NCBI RefSeq assembly: GCF_026012015.1
Contig: NZ_BRXR01000001.1
Coordinates: 1 to 64,000 of the forward strand
From: Clostridium omnivorum
GTDB taxonomy: Bacteria; Bacillota; Clostridia; Clostridiales; Clostridiaceae
Length of the DNA stretch: 64,000 nucleotides
Direction: 5' to 3'
In this document: positions 27,127 to 36,345 of the stretch, in pieces
Layout: every line of letters begins with the position of its first letter
How positions within the stretch are numbered: position 1 is the first letter of the stretch
Program-made: the position numbers and the translations under genes
Notes under the pieces: generated by a model
The model's database searches: none
Told to the model about the DNA's origin: nothing
Seen by the model: only the letters and a program-made list of their open reading frames with translations

Positions 27127-28184
27127 TAAAACTCGCCTTCCTTGTAATATGCTACTTGATTTGCAAAGCAATTTTCTATTGCATGTGGTAGTGGTAAATC
27201 CATCATAGTCTTTAAGCCTGCTCTGCTTGCCACAACTTGAGGAATCATGTTCACTGCTAGTGCTATTGTACCAATTCCGCCAGGAGTTTCTGGTTTGATT
27301 GAAAGGTGTAGATCTGGATCACCCTTTATATCAATATAGTCACCTGTATCAACACCCTCGCTTTCAGGATGAATTTGTTGTGGATGCTCAAGTGTTATTA
27401 CAGCCTTACCATCCTTCATTCCGTAGCCTATATGAGCACAACCGGCAACCATTCCAGGTTCCACAGTTACATATGGTGTTTCTCTATGAGTATTAGATAT
27501 TATTGGTTCGCGTGTTTCTACTATTTCATCTAGTTCAATACCCAAAGCTTTTGCTATCATTGGTATAGATTGCTGGAAGCCTACATGTCCAACAATTGAA
27601 CCATCTTTTATTCCACTTTCAAATTCCTCTACTGTAGTTCCAACACCCTGTGTTCTCATTACAGTAGCTCCAAATGGTGATAAATCGTTTACTCTTGATG
27701 CATATATAGAATGAACCTTTCTGCAAGCAGCAGAAAGCGTTATTATCATTGTGTCTAAAACAAAACCTGGATTTACTCCAGTTCCTAAAATAGTAACTCC
27801 GTTAGCCTTAGCTAATCTGTCCATTTCCTCTGATAGTTCTTTATTTATTGTATATGGATAAGCCATTTCTTCAGCAATAGTTATACAATTCATCTTATTT
27901 TCAACTATATGCTTTATATAAGGAAATACATTTTTAACAAAAGAATCTATTGCAAGTAAAACTAAATCTGCTTTTGTATCTTTTATAGTATTTTTGAAAT
28001 CTCCACTTACTTTAATATTGAGTTCTTTTCCAACATTCAATACTTCGCCTAAGTCCTTGCCAATTTTCCCTTCATAGCTATCTATTGCTCCAACTATTTC
28101 TACCCCTTTCTTATCGAGAAGCATTTTAGCCATTCCACTTCCCATTGCACCTAAACCACAAAGTATTACTTTTACATTTTCCAT
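27126..28184 (-). CDS. ord: 2,4-diaminopentanoate dehydrogenase
   Basis: NAD(P)-dependent amino acid dehydrogenase of 352 residues that oxidatively deaminates 2,4-diaminopentanoate to 2-amino-4-oxopentanoate. The Rossmann fingerprint is VILCGLGAMGSGMAKMLLDK at residues 6-25, and GTGVNPGFVLDTMIITL near residue 140 is conserved in the DapB-like family. First gene of the ornithine cluster. A sigma-54 promoter lies about 60 bp upstream, and GGGGGAT serves as RBS before the ATG. Confidence 0.94.
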   Translation of the reverse strand: MENVKVILCGLGAMGSGMAKMLLDKKGVEIVGAIDSYEGKIGKDLGEVLNVGKELNIKVSGDFKNTIKDTKADLVLLAIDSFVKNVFPYIKHIVENKMNCITIAEEMAYPYTINKELSEEMDRLAKANGVTILGTGVNPGFVLDTMIITLSAACRKVHSIYASRVNDLSPFGATVMRTQGVGTTVEEFESGIKDGSIVGHVGFQQSIPMIAKALGIELDEIVETREPIISNTHRETPYVTVEPGMVAGCAHIGYGMKDGKAVITLEHPQQIHPESEGVDTGDYIDIKGDPDLHLSIKPETPGGIGTIALAVNMIPQVVASRAGLKTMMDLPLPHAIENCFANQVAYYKEGEF

Positions 28185-28239
28185 AATAATCCCCCATTCT
28201 CAAATAAAAAATAATTATTTATAATCTCAAATATTTATA

Positions 28240-28255
28240 GCAACAATCATGCCAA
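28240..28255 (-). promoter_or_regulatory. Sigma-54 promoter of the ornithine cluster
   Basis: Minus strand TTGGCATGATTGTTGCT: the -24 TGGCA and -12 TTGC elements are spaced as in the consensus TGGCAC-N5-TTGC. The predicted start is near 28228, about 45 bp before ord. The linked sigma-54 activator gene supports the call. Confidence 0.85.
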
Positions 28256-28308
28256 ATATAATCTCAATTTACGCATTAACCAACAAAGTAAATTATCCAA
28301 AATACGTC

Positions 28309-28321
28309 ATATTCTGAATAT
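28309..28321. promoter_or_regulatory. Palindrome, possible activator binding site upstream of ord
   Basis: ATATTC-T-GAATAT is a perfect palindrome about 55 bp upstream of the -24 element. A related ATTCTGAAT recurs at 28428-28436, beyond the regulator terminator. The position fits an upstream activating sequence, though spacing of one copy is close to the promoter. Confidence 0.4.
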
Positions 28322-28365
28322 TTATTACTAAACGTCTAAAAATTATACATTATTGTTGGTATGTG

Positions 28366-28413
28366 GTAAAAAAATCAGGTAGAACTGCAAATTTTTTTGC
28401 AGTTCTACCTGAT
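28366..28413 (-). terminator. Terminator of the sigma-54 regulator gene
   Basis: Minus strand ATCAGGTAGAACTGCAAA, a short loop, and TTTGCAGTTCTACCTGAT, a long near-perfect stem followed by TTTTTTT. It insulates the regulator from the ornithine cluster. Confidence 0.85.
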
Positions 28414-28479
28414 TGAAAATATAAATTATTCTGAATTTTACACAGTGCTGCAAGTTTTTTTGCATGCATAGTGCCGAAT

Positions 28480-29853
28480 TTATGGCAGTTTATATTTTTT
28501 AATCTTATACTGTAGGTTTTGTCTTGTCATTTTTAATTCCTGAGCAGTTTTAGAAATATTACAATTGTACCTTAATAGACTTTCTTTAATAATTTCAGCT
28601 TCTATCATATCAATATACTCTTCTAATGATTTGTTTTTTAAATCATAATGCACTTCAGGGTTTTTAGTCATTATTTTGCTGGTAATTATTTTATTTTCAA
28701 AGTATTCTTTAGTTAACACTCTGCTATTATCTACCATGTTCATTGCAGACTCTATAACATTCTTCAATTCTCTTATATTACCTGGCCAGTCATAACTATT
28801 AAAAGCTGTGAGGACACTTTCTTCTATATCCTCTACTTGTTTCCCCAACAGCTTATTGTAGTAATCAATAAAGCCTAAACAAAATTCTTTAATGTCTTCC
28901 TTTCGCTCCTTTAATGGTGGAACATCTATTCTTACAACACTCAGCCTATAATAAAAGTCTTTTCTAAGTTTTCCTTCTCTTATAAGCTTTTCTGGTTCTT
29001 CATTAAGAGATGCAATAATTCTTACATCTACATCTATAGCAGCATTACTTCCTAAGGGTCTAATATATCCATCTTGGAGTACTCTTAAAAGCTTAGATTG
29101 AAGTGCAGTATCCATAGAATTAATTTCATCAAGAAGTATTGTTCCACCATTAGCTTCAATAAAAAGTCCTTTTTTATCTTCCGCCCCCGTGAAACTCCCC
29201 TTTACTGTACCAAATAGCATAGATTCTAATAAACTACTAGGAATTGCTGCACAATTTATTGGAACATAAGGTTTATCCTTTCTCGCGCCACTATGATGAA
29301 TACTCTGAGCAAATACTTCCTTTCCAACTCCTGTTTCACCATATATTAATACGGAGGAATTTGAGAAACTGGCTCTTTGAGCTTTATTAATTACAGCTTT
29401 TATGCTTTCAGTTTGTCCAATAATATCATCAAATGTATAATATTTATTTGTAGTGTTACCTGATCCCTGTAATTTGCACAACTTTTCATTTAATTCTTTT
29501 AATTGGGTAATATCTTTAGAAATTTCTACTGCACCAATTACCTCACCATTATAAAAAGCAGGTACAGTAGTATTAATAGATGTGATCTTCTTACCATGAT
29601 TACTACTATAGTTTTGAATTACATCCACATATTGTTCCCTATTTTTTAAAGCATTCATAAGCGTAGAAGATTCCTCTTCTACGCCTTTCAAAAATTCAAA
29701 TGCTCTTTTGCCAAGTATTTCTCCCGGTGAAATTCCTTCAATTCTTCCCATTGAATTATTATAGTACAATGTATTACCATTCTTATCTACAATGTGAATT
29801 CCTTCATCTAGATTTTCAATTAAGCACTTTAGAATGCTTTCAATATTATTCAT
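28480..29853 (-). CDS. Sigma-54-dependent transcriptional activator (PAS-AAA+-Fis)
   Basis: 457 residues. An N-terminal PAS sensor (residues 1-115; ENLDEGIHIVDKNGNTLYYN) is followed by a sigma-54 interaction AAA+ domain with Walker A YGETGVGKEVFAQS near 170, the GAFTGA loop as GSFTGAED near 220 and Walker B GGTILLDEINSM. A Fis-type HTH ends the protein (NISKTAQELKMTRQNLQYKI). The PAS ligand is unknown; ornithine or a pathway product is a reasonable guess. It follows glyA by 9 bp on the same strand, and its terminator separates it from ord, whose sigma-54 promoter it probably drives. Confidence 0.92.
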   Translation of the reverse strand: MNNIESILKCLIENLDEGIHIVDKNGNTLYYNNSMGRIEGISPGEILGKRAFEFLKGVEEESSTLMNALKNREQYVDVIQNYSSNHGKKITSINTTVPAFYNGEVIGAVEISKDITQLKELNEKLCKLQGSGNTTNKYYTFDDIIGQTESIKAVINKAQRASFSNSSVLIYGETGVGKEVFAQSIHHSGARKDKPYVPINCAAIPSSLLESMLFGTVKGSFTGAEDKKGLFIEANGGTILLDEINSMDTALQSKLLRVLQDGYIRPLGSNAAIDVDVRIIASLNEEPEKLIREGKLRKDFYYRLSVVRIDVPPLKERKEDIKEFCLGFIDYYNKLLGKQVEDIEESVLTAFNSYDWPGNIRELKNVIESAMNMVDNSRVLTKEYFENKIITSKIMTKNPEVHYDLKNKSLEEYIDMIEAEIIKESLLRYNCNISKTAQELKMTRQNLQYKIKKYKLP

Positions 29854-29862
29854 CTTTCACCC

Positions 29863-31095
29863 TTAATAAATTGGATATTTAGAACATATCTCACTAACCT
29901 CTGCTCTTACCTCTTCAATTACAGTTTCTTTATGTTCTATAACTTTATTAATTAGAGCAGCAATTTTAATCATTTCTTCTTCTTTAAAACCTCTAGTTGT
30001 TACTGCAGCAGTACCAATTCTTATACCACTAGTTATAAAAGGACTAAGGGTTTCAAAAGGTATTGTATTTTTATTTACAGTAATATGAGCTTCATCCAAT
30101 AATTTTTCTGCATCTTTTCCAGTAATTGCTTTATTTGTTAAATCAACAAGCAGCAAATGGTTATCTGTGCCTCCAGAAACTAACCTAAATCCATACTTAG
30201 TTAGCTCCTCTCCAAGTACTTTAGCATTTTTTACAACTTGCTTTATATAAGTTTTAAACTCTTCTGTATCAGCCTCTTTAAAGCATACGGCCTTTGCAGC
30301 TATAACATGCATTAAAGGGCCTCCTTGCATACCAGGAAATATAGACTTATCTATTTCTTTTGCATATTTTTCTTTACATAATATAGCTCCACCTCTAGGG
30401 CCTCTCAAGGTTTTATGCGTAGTTGTAGTAACAAAGTCTGCATATGGAACTGGTGAAGGATGTACCCCAGCTGCAATAAGACCAGCTATATGAGCCATAT
30501 CCACCATTAAATATGCTCCTACTTCATCGCAGATTTCTCTAATTTTTTTAAAATCTATTATTCTTGGATATGCACTAGCGCCAGTAACTATCATTTTAGG
30601 CTTATGTTCTAATGCAAGTTTTCTTAATTCTTCATAGTCTATTTGTTCAGTTTCTTTATTAACTCCATAAGAAATAAAATTATATAGCTTTCCAGAAAAA
30701 TTAACCGGGCTTCCATGAGTCAAATGACCGCCATGGCTTAAATTCATCCCTAGTACTGTATCACCAGGTTTTAAAACTGCAAAATATACAGCCATGTTTG
30801 CTTGAGAGCCTGCATGAGGTTGTACGTTAGCATGCTCAGCATTGAATAACTTTTTCATCCTTTCTCTTGCTAAATCCTCAACCTCATCAACTACTTCACA
30901 GCCACCATAATATCTTTTTCTTGGATAGCCTTCTGCATATTTATTTGTGAGCTTTGAACCCATTGCCTCCATAACAGCCTCACTAGTAAAGTTTTCAGAA
31001 GCAATAAGTTCAATGTTATGCTCTTGTCTTTTTGCTTCTCTTTCAATGATACTAAAAACTTCTTCATCTTTTGATTTTATGTGATTTAATTCCAA
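29863..31095 (-). CDS. glyA: Serine hydroxymethyltransferase
   Basis: PLP enzyme interconverting serine and glycine with tetrahydrofolate. About 410 residues, full length. Visible are [35 protein letters not shown], the PLP lysine motif [15 protein letters not shown] near residue 226 and [12 protein letters not shown]. The open frame extends 24 codons further, but GGCGAGGTG lies just before the TTG at 31095 (reading [12 protein letters not shown]), so I take a TTG start. A consensus promoter lies about 45 bp upstream. The sigma-54 activator follows after 9 bp and is likely co-transcribed. Confidence 0.94.
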   Translation of the reverse strand: MELNHIKSKDEEVFSIIEREAKRQEHNIELIASENFTSEAVMEAMGSKLTNKYAEGYPRKRYYGGCEVVDEVEDLARERMKKLFNAEHANVQPHAGSQANMAVYFAVLKPGDTVLGMNLSHGGHLTHGSPVNFSGKLYNFISYGVNKETEQIDYEELRKLALEHKPKMIVTGASAYPRIIDFKKIREICDEVGAYLMVDMAHIAGLIAAGVHPSPVPYADFVTTTTHKTLRGPRGGAILCKEKYAKEIDKSIFPGMQGGPLMHVIAAKAVCFKEADTEEFKTYIKQVVKNAKVLGEELTKYGFRLVSGGTDNHLLLVDLTNKAITGKDAEKLLDEAHITVNKNTIPFETLSPFITSGIRIGTAAVTTRGFKEEEMIKIAALINKVIEHKETVIEEVRAEVSEICSKYPIY

Positions 31096-31138
31096 TTTAA
31101 GCACCTCGCCTTTATTTTTTAAAATTCCTATACATAAA

Positions 31139-31167
31139 ATTATAGAGCCATCAACATTTTTTATCAA
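31139..31167 (-). promoter_or_regulatory. Sigma-A promoter of glyA
   Basis: Minus strand TTGATA (complement of 31162-31167), a 17-base spacer and TATAAT (complement of 31139-31144). Confidence 0.75.
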
Positions 31168-31170
31168 CTA

Positions 31171-31200
31171 TTGACAGAAAATTTAATATTTTTTTATTAT
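31171..31200 (+). promoter_or_regulatory. Possible promoter of the thrE pair
   Basis: TTGACA at 31171-31176, an 18-base spacer and TATTAT at 31195-31200, back to back with the glyA promoter. A second TATAAT at 31245-31250 is closer to the gene but lacks a clear -35. Confidence 0.45.
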
Positions 31201-31338
31201 ATTAGTTTACTTAATCATCTAATTTAAATTTCAAAAATATGTGATATAATCTTGTTATCAATAATTAGATTTATGTCAAAATTACTTGCTAAACTTAATG
31301 CCACTTAAAAAATTAGTGATGCTTGAAAGGAGTTTTTC

Positions 31339-32112
31339 ATGAGTGCAAATAGAATAATACACATTGCAGCTGACGCTGGAAAAATAATTCTAGAAAATGG
31401 TGGAGAAACCTATAGAGTTGAAGAAACCATGTCTAGAATTTGTAATGCCTTTGGAATATCGCTTGCTGAAAGTTTTGTTACTCCAACAGGAATTATGATT
31501 TCAGTTACTACCGACTGTGATCAAACTATAACAATTGTAAAAAGAATAAAAAGTAGAACAGTTGACCTAGAAAAGATTGCAAAAGTTAATGATCTTTCTA
31601 GAAATATAAAATCTCAAGGTTTAACCTTAGACCAGGTTAAAGTTGAATTAAATACTATTAACACAACTAAAAGATACAGCGATAAAACTTTGATTTTATT
31701 TTCTTGTATTACGGTTTCCTTCTTTACTCTTATGTTTGGAGGAGATTTTCATGATTTTTGCGTATCCTTTATTATAGGCGGACTTATTAAAATACTTACT
31801 CTTGCTCTAAGTAAAGTAAACTTAAATGACTTCTTTATAAATGTTTTAGGAGGGGCTTTAGCTGCTCTCTTGGCACTTTTGTCTGTTAACTTTAATCTCG
31901 CAACACATGTAGACAAAATTACAATTGGCTCCATTATGCTGCTGGTTCCAGGACTTTCTATAACTAACGCCATAAGAGATACAATAGCTGGCGACTTACT
32001 TGCAGGAATTTCAAGAGCATTGGAGGCTTTTTTAATTGCTGTGGCAATTGCAGCAGGCAGCGGAACAATAATAACTCTCTGGGTTATTTATTTTGGGGGT
32101 AGCTTAATATGA
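31339..32112 (+). CDS. Threonine/serine exporter ThrE-type, N-terminal half protein
   Basis: 257 residues with the ThrE domain (formerly DUF1212). The soluble N terminus has the conserved ILENGGETYRVEETMSRICN and FVTPTGIMISV. Five or so helices follow (TLILFSCITVSFFTLMF, FINVLGGALAALLALLSV, IMLLVPGLSITNAIRDTIAG). It works with the next gene, the two together corresponding to a full ThrE exporter of threonine, serine or small peptides. RBS AAAGGAG precedes the ATG; the 3' end overlaps the next gene by 4 bp. It is divergent from glyA, which makes a serine-related link plausible. Confidence 0.88.
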   Translation: MSANRIIHIAADAGKIILENGGETYRVEETMSRICNAFGISLAESFVTPTGIMISVTTDCDQTITIVKRIKSRTVDLEKIAKVNDLSRNIKSQGLTLDQVKVELNTINTTKRYSDKTLILFSCITVSFFTLMFGGDFHDFCVSFIIGGLIKILTLALSKVNLNDFFINVLGGALAALLALLSVNFNLATHVDKITIGSIMLLVPGLSITNAIRDTIAGDLLAGISRALEAFLIAVAIAAGSGTIITLWVIYFGGSLI

Positions 32113-32552
32113 TTATTATAAATTCTTTATATGCTTTTATTGCAACCTTTGGTTTTTGCATATTATTTAATATACGTGGTAAAAACTTATTTTATACTTC
32201 ACTTGGTGGCGGTGTTACTTGGTTTTTCTACCTCTTAGCTGATCACTTTAGTAGTTCAAATATTTTTGCTCTATTTATAGCCTCAATTGTAGCGGGTATA
32301 TATTCTGAAATAATGGCAAGAGTTCTAAAATCACCTGTAACCACTTTCTCTATATGTGCAATTATTCCTCTAGTTCCAGGTGGAGGCATGTATAATACTA
32401 TGCTTCAATTAATTCAAGGTAATGTTAATAATTCCTTAACTACAGGCCTTGCTACATTATCAAGTGCTGGTGCAATCGCAGTTGGAATTTTACTTGCATC
32501 ATCTTTCACTAAGCTAATGTTATTCTTTACTAAGCAAAAAAAGGTCATCTAG
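32109..32552 (+). CDS. Threonine/serine exporter ThrE-type, C-terminal half protein
   Basis: 147-residue membrane protein of the DUF3815 type (ThrE_2), with four helices (IINSLYAFIATFGFCILFNI, GGVTWFFYLLADHF, IFALFIASIVAGIYSEIMAR and a C-terminal helix) and the motif IIPLVPGGGMYNTML. The ATGA overlap with the upstream gene indicates coupled translation. A hairpin overlapping the stop codon ends the unit. Confidence 0.88.
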   Translation: MIIINSLYAFIATFGFCILFNIRGKNLFYTSLGGGVTWFFYLLADHFSSSNIFALFIASIVAGIYSEIMARVLKSPVTTFSICAIIPLVPGGGMYNTMLQLIQGNVNNSLTTGLATLSSAGAIAVGILLASSFTKLMLFFTKQKKVI

Positions 32553-32577
32553 TAAATAAACTAGATGACCAATTTTT
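32544..32577. terminator. Terminator of the thrE pair
   Basis: GGTCATCTAGT-AAATAA-ACTAGATGACC followed by AATTTTTT, including the stop codon of the second gene. The reverse strand also has an A/T-rich tail, so it may serve the convergent csoR-like gene. Confidence 0.85.
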
Positions 32578-32588
32578 TAACCTATTTT

Positions 32589-32924
32589 CTATTTTAAAAA
32601 CATAAGCAGTGTAGAAAGTAAATCTTCAATTTCAGTATCCTTTGAAGAATCAATTTCATCTTTCATAATGCAGTTTTTTGCATAGTTTTCCAAAATCAAT
32701 CCTCCAACCTTATTCACCGCTGCCCTTACTGCAGCAATCTGAATAACAATATCCCTACAGTTTACTTCATTATCAATCATTTTTTCAATGCCTTTTACCT
32801 GACCTTCAATTCTTCTAAGTCTGGTTTGTATATCTTTTTTCATTAAATCTTTATTACTATTTTTAGTGTCATTTACATCATCTTCAATTGTACCATCAAT
32901 ATCAGAAGTATTTTTTTCCTTCAT
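32589..32924 (-). CDS. CsoR/RcnR/CstR family (DUF156) metal- or sulfur-sensing repressor
   Basis: 111 residues: a 28-residue acidic N-terminal extension, then the all-helical DUF156 domain (IQTRLRRIEGQVKGIEKMID, CRDIVIQIAAVRAAVNKVGG). Copper-sensing CsoR uses Cys-His-Cys with spacing 25 and 4. Here Cys56 and Cys85 are kept but the His position is Tyr81 (ENYAKNC), as in members that sense persulfide or other signals rather than Cu(I). No copper pump or sulfur gene is adjacent. It follows aspS by about 23 bp. Confidence 0.85.
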   Translation of the reverse strand: MKEKNTSDIDGTIEDDVNDTKNSNKDLMKKDIQTRLRRIEGQVKGIEKMIDNEVNCRDIVIQIAAVRAAVNKVGGLILENYAKNCIMKDEIDSSKDTEIEDLLSTLLMFLK

Positions 32925-32947
32925 CTATATCACTCCTAGGCTTTGCA

Positions 32948-34732
32948 TTATTCTTGATGGCTTATTTTAGCTATACCCAATTCCTTTAATTGAACATCAT
33001 CAACAACATTTGGTGCTTCACTCATTGGATCATAGGCATTTTGATTTTTAGGAAAAGCAATAACATCTTTAATATTATCAGTTCCAGCAAGGAACATAAT
33101 AAGTCTATCAAAGCCAAAAGCTAATCCGCCGTGTGGTGGTGGTCCAAATTTGAAGGCTTCAAGTAAGAACCCAAATCTTTCCCAAGCTTTTTCTTTAGTG
33201 AATCCTAAAACATTAAACATTTTTTCCTGCAGCTTGCTGTCATGAATTCTTATACTGCCTCCACCTAATTCTTCTCCATTTAAAACAATATCATATGCTT
33301 TAGCTCTAACCTTACCTGGGTCAGTATCTAAAAATTCTATATCCTCATCCATTGGCATTGTAAATGGATGGTGCTCTGCTTGATATCTATTTTCCTCCTC
33401 ATTATATGAAAGAAGTGGAAACTCTGTTATCCATACAAAGTTGAACTCTGTATTATCTTTTAGAAGTTCAAGCTTCTTTGCAAGTTCAAGTCTTAATGCA
33501 CCTAAACTTTGTAATACAACCTTATTAGAATCAGCAACAATAAGTATCAAATCGCCTTGCTTTGCATCTACCTTTTCTATAATATTCTTTAGCTCTTCCT
33601 CAGTTAAGAACTTAGCTATTGGAGACTTGATCTCTTCTTCTTTAACAGCTATCCATGCAAGCCCCTTAGCCTTATAGGTTTTAACAAACTCACCTAATCT
33701 GTCTAAGTCTTTTCTTCCCATATTAGCACAATTTTCAACCTTTATAGCTCTTATACTGCCCTTAATCTCTATTGCATCTTTAAACACTTTGAAGTCTGCA
33801 TTTTTAACTTCATTACTTATATCTACTATCTCCATACCAAATCTAAGATCTGGTTTATCTGAACCGTATTTTTCCATAGCTTCTTTATAAGGCATTCTCT
33901 TTATTGGAGTTTCAACATCTACATCAAGTATTTCCTTGAAAACTTTTTTAATTAATCCTTCATTTACAGCTATAACGTCATCCACTTCTACAAAGCTCAT
34001 TTCAATATCTACTTGAGTGAACTCTGGCTGTCTATTTGCTCTTAAGTCTTCATCTCTATAGCACTTTGCAATTTGGAAGTACTTATCAAAACCTGATACC
34101 ATTAATAATTGCTTAAATATTTGTGGTGATTGTGGTAATGCATAAAACATTCCTGGATAGTTTCTGCTAGGAACTAAGTAATCTCTTGCTCCTTCTGGTG
34201 TACTCTTAGTAAGAGTTGGAGTGTCTACTTCTAGAAATCCATTATCACTTAAATAATCTCTAACTACTTTTGCAGTCTTACTTCTAGTTATAAATATTTT
34301 TTGCATATCTGGTCTTCTAAGATCAAGATATCTATACTTTAATCTGATATTTTCTGCTGCATCCAGATTTTCTTTTATGTATATTGGTGGTGTTTCTGAT
34401 TCAGATAAAATCTTTATATTATGTCCTTTTAGCTCAATCATACCAGTTGGCATATTTGGATTTGGTGATTCTCTCAGTACTATTTCTCCAGTTACTGCAA
34501 TACAGTACTCCGATCTTACATTATCAGCTTTTTCAAATGCTTCTTTATTTATTTCTTCTCCAAAAACAACTTGAAGAATACCAGTTCTATCTCTTAAATC
34601 AACAAATATTAAGCCTCCTAGATTTCTTTTCCTCTGTACCCATCCCATTACGGTAAAATTACTTCCTATGTTGGATTCCCTTAGTTCTCCACACATTGCT
34701 GACCTTTTAAGTCCTAATAACGCTTCACCCAT
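32948..34732 (-). CDS. aspS: Aspartate-tRNA ligase (bacterial type)
   Basis: Class II synthetase of 594 residues, with the OB-fold anticodon domain at the N terminus (TVMGWVQRKRNLGGLIFVDL), the catalytic core (RSKTAKVVRDYLSDNGFLEV; QSPQIFKQLLMVSGFDKYFQ; CYRDEDLRANRQPEFTQVDI) and the GAD insertion around residues 290-410. The motif 3 region is GLAFGFDRLIMFLAGTDNI. The frame is open further upstream, but AAATGGAGG precedes the ATG at 34732 (MGEALLGLKRS), which I use. Whether it is discriminating or also charges Asn cannot be read here. Confidence 0.96.
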   Translation of the reverse strand: MGEALLGLKRSAMCGELRESNIGSNFTVMGWVQRKRNLGGLIFVDLRDRTGILQVVFGEEINKEAFEKADNVRSEYCIAVTGEIVLRESPNPNMPTGMIELKGHNIKILSESETPPIYIKENLDAAENIRLKYRYLDLRRPDMQKIFITRSKTAKVVRDYLSDNGFLEVDTPTLTKSTPEGARDYLVPSRNYPGMFYALPQSPQIFKQLLMVSGFDKYFQIAKCYRDEDLRANRQPEFTQVDIEMSFVEVDDVIAVNEGLIKKVFKEILDVDVETPIKRMPYKEAMEKYGSDKPDLRFGMEIVDISNEVKNADFKVFKDAIEIKGSIRAIKVENCANMGRKDLDRLGEFVKTYKAKGLAWIAVKEEEIKSPIAKFLTEEELKNIIEKVDAKQGDLILIVADSNKVVLQSLGALRLELAKKLELLKDNTEFNFVWITEFPLLSYNEEENRYQAEHHPFTMPMDEDIEFLDTDPGKVRAKAYDIVLNGEELGGGSIRIHDSKLQEKMFNVLGFTKEKAWERFGFLLEAFKFGPPPHGGLAFGFDRLIMFLAGTDNIKDVIAFPKNQNAYDPMSEAPNVVDDVQLKELGIAKISHQE

Positions 34733-34851
34733 ATGTTTATTCCTCCATTTCAATTTGCATCTATGGATAGTATGCTTTTTCCACAGTGATAATTTTTTCA
34801 TTGTAGAAGTATGTTTTTATAAAATTTATTTTAAATTTATTTATCAGATAA

Positions 34852-36303
34852 TTAATATAGAGTATCTAGAAGTTTAATTTTATTATGGATCATTTCATCA
34901 ATTCTAGAAATATACTCTCTTACGTCTTTTGTATTGCCAAATCTTTCAATTCTATTTTCATCTAAAAATACAACTTTTGATACTGCATCTGCTCCTAATG
35001 CTATAATTGTCTGCTTTTCTTCCATCATTTGAATATTATAAATAGACTCTTTATGCTGCTTTGTATAGCCTACGTTTTCCATGTTTCCTACCATATTCTT
35101 TTGTCTATACATATAATAAGGGCTCATATGCAGTCTCTCAGCTAAATTAACTGTAGCTTCATACATAGAATTTAATTCATTCTGAGACTTTTCTTCAAGT
35201 TTTATTTTATTTACAATATTCTCATGAAGTCTTGAAGATCTTTTGATTGACATTCCATGAACTGTTATACTTTCAGGGTTCAGCTTGTAAATTTTGTCAC
35301 AAGTATTTAAAACTTGTTCAAGCCCTTCTCCCTGAAGTCCAACAATTAAATCCATATTTATATTGTCAAAACCACAGCTTCTTGCAAGATTAAATTTATC
35401 TATAACATCATTAGAAGAATGATTTCTTCCTATTCGCTTTAAAGTATCATCATTCATAGTTTGTGGATTAATGCTTATTCTGTGTACTCCGAATTTTTTC
35501 ATAGTCAATAGCTTTTCATAAGTAATACTATCAGGTCTTCCACATTCAACAGTAAATTCTTCCACCTCATTTATAGAACATAAATTATTATGTATTTCTT
35601 TCATAATATTTTCAAATTGCAAGTTATCAACTGATGTTGGTGTGCCACCACCAAAATAGATACATTGAATCTTTAGCTCTTTTTCTCTAATATAATTTCC
35701 CATTGTAGCTATTTCTTTTGTTAAGGCTGATAAATATGGTTCTACTAGCTTTGAGCAGCTGCTAATTGGGTTAGATGCAAAAGAACAATAAATACATCTA
35801 GTAGGACAAAAAGGCATACCTATATAAATACTTACAGTATTTTTATCTTTATTTACTATACCTTCCTCTAGCTTTGCTACATCAATACATAGTCTTGCTT
35901 TATCTTCTCTAGCAAAATATCTCTTACTATAGATATGGATAATTTCTTCGTCACTTTTTCCCTCATTCAAAAGTGATAGGGCAATTTTACTTGGACGTAT
36001 TCCAATTAATATTCCCCAAGGCATTTCTTTTCTTGTTTTATTACTAAGGAACTTAAATATCTCTCTTTTTACATTTTCTTTTTTTACAAAATTGTTATCA
36101 AATTCAAAGTAACTTTTATAGCCAGCATCAATAATTTGAATACCCTTGTCATCAATGAAAACAATAAAACTTTCATCAAAATTACTGCTAGTAGGTTCTT
36201 CAGCTGCTTCTACGAATTTAATATTTTCTGATTTGTAAAAGATACTAAACATTTGAAATACATCGTATCTAAATGTCATGTCATTTAATTTGATTTTTAT
36301 CAT
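34852..36303 (-). CDS. hemZ: Coproporphyrinogen dehydrogenase HemZ-like radical SAM protein
   Basis: Oxygen-independent, HemN-family radical SAM protein of 483 residues. An N-terminal domain of about 155 residues precedes the cluster motif CPTRCIYCSF (CxxxCxxC). CIYFGGGTPTSVDNLQFENI, ECGRPDSITYEKL and GLQGEG are typical of HemN/HemZ/HemW. Length and N-terminal region fit HemZ. Its link to heme in this organism is unclear because no other heme gene is in the window. It is followed by aspS. Confidence 0.85.
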   Translation of the reverse strand: MIKIKLNDMTFRYDVFQMFSIFYKSENIKFVEAAEEPTSSNFDESFIVFIDDKGIQIIDAGYKSYFEFDNNFVKKENVKREIFKFLSNKTRKEMPWGILIGIRPSKIALSLLNEGKSDEEIIHIYSKRYFAREDKARLCIDVAKLEEGIVNKDKNTVSIYIGMPFCPTRCIYCSFASNPISSCSKLVEPYLSALTKEIATMGNYIREKELKIQCIYFGGGTPTSVDNLQFENIMKEIHNNLCSINEVEEFTVECGRPDSITYEKLLTMKKFGVHRISINPQTMNDDTLKRIGRNHSSNDVIDKFNLARSCGFDNINMDLIVGLQGEGLEQVLNTCDKIYKLNPESITVHGMSIKRSSRLHENIVNKIKLEEKSQNELNSMYEATVNLAERLHMSPYYMYRQKNMVGNMENVGYTKQHKESIYNIQMMEEKQTIIALGADAVSKVVFLDENRIERFGNTKDVREYISRIDEMIHNKIKLLDTLY

Positions 36304-36345
36304 TATCTCACCTAAATATTCAAGTTATTTTAAATAATGAAAGCC

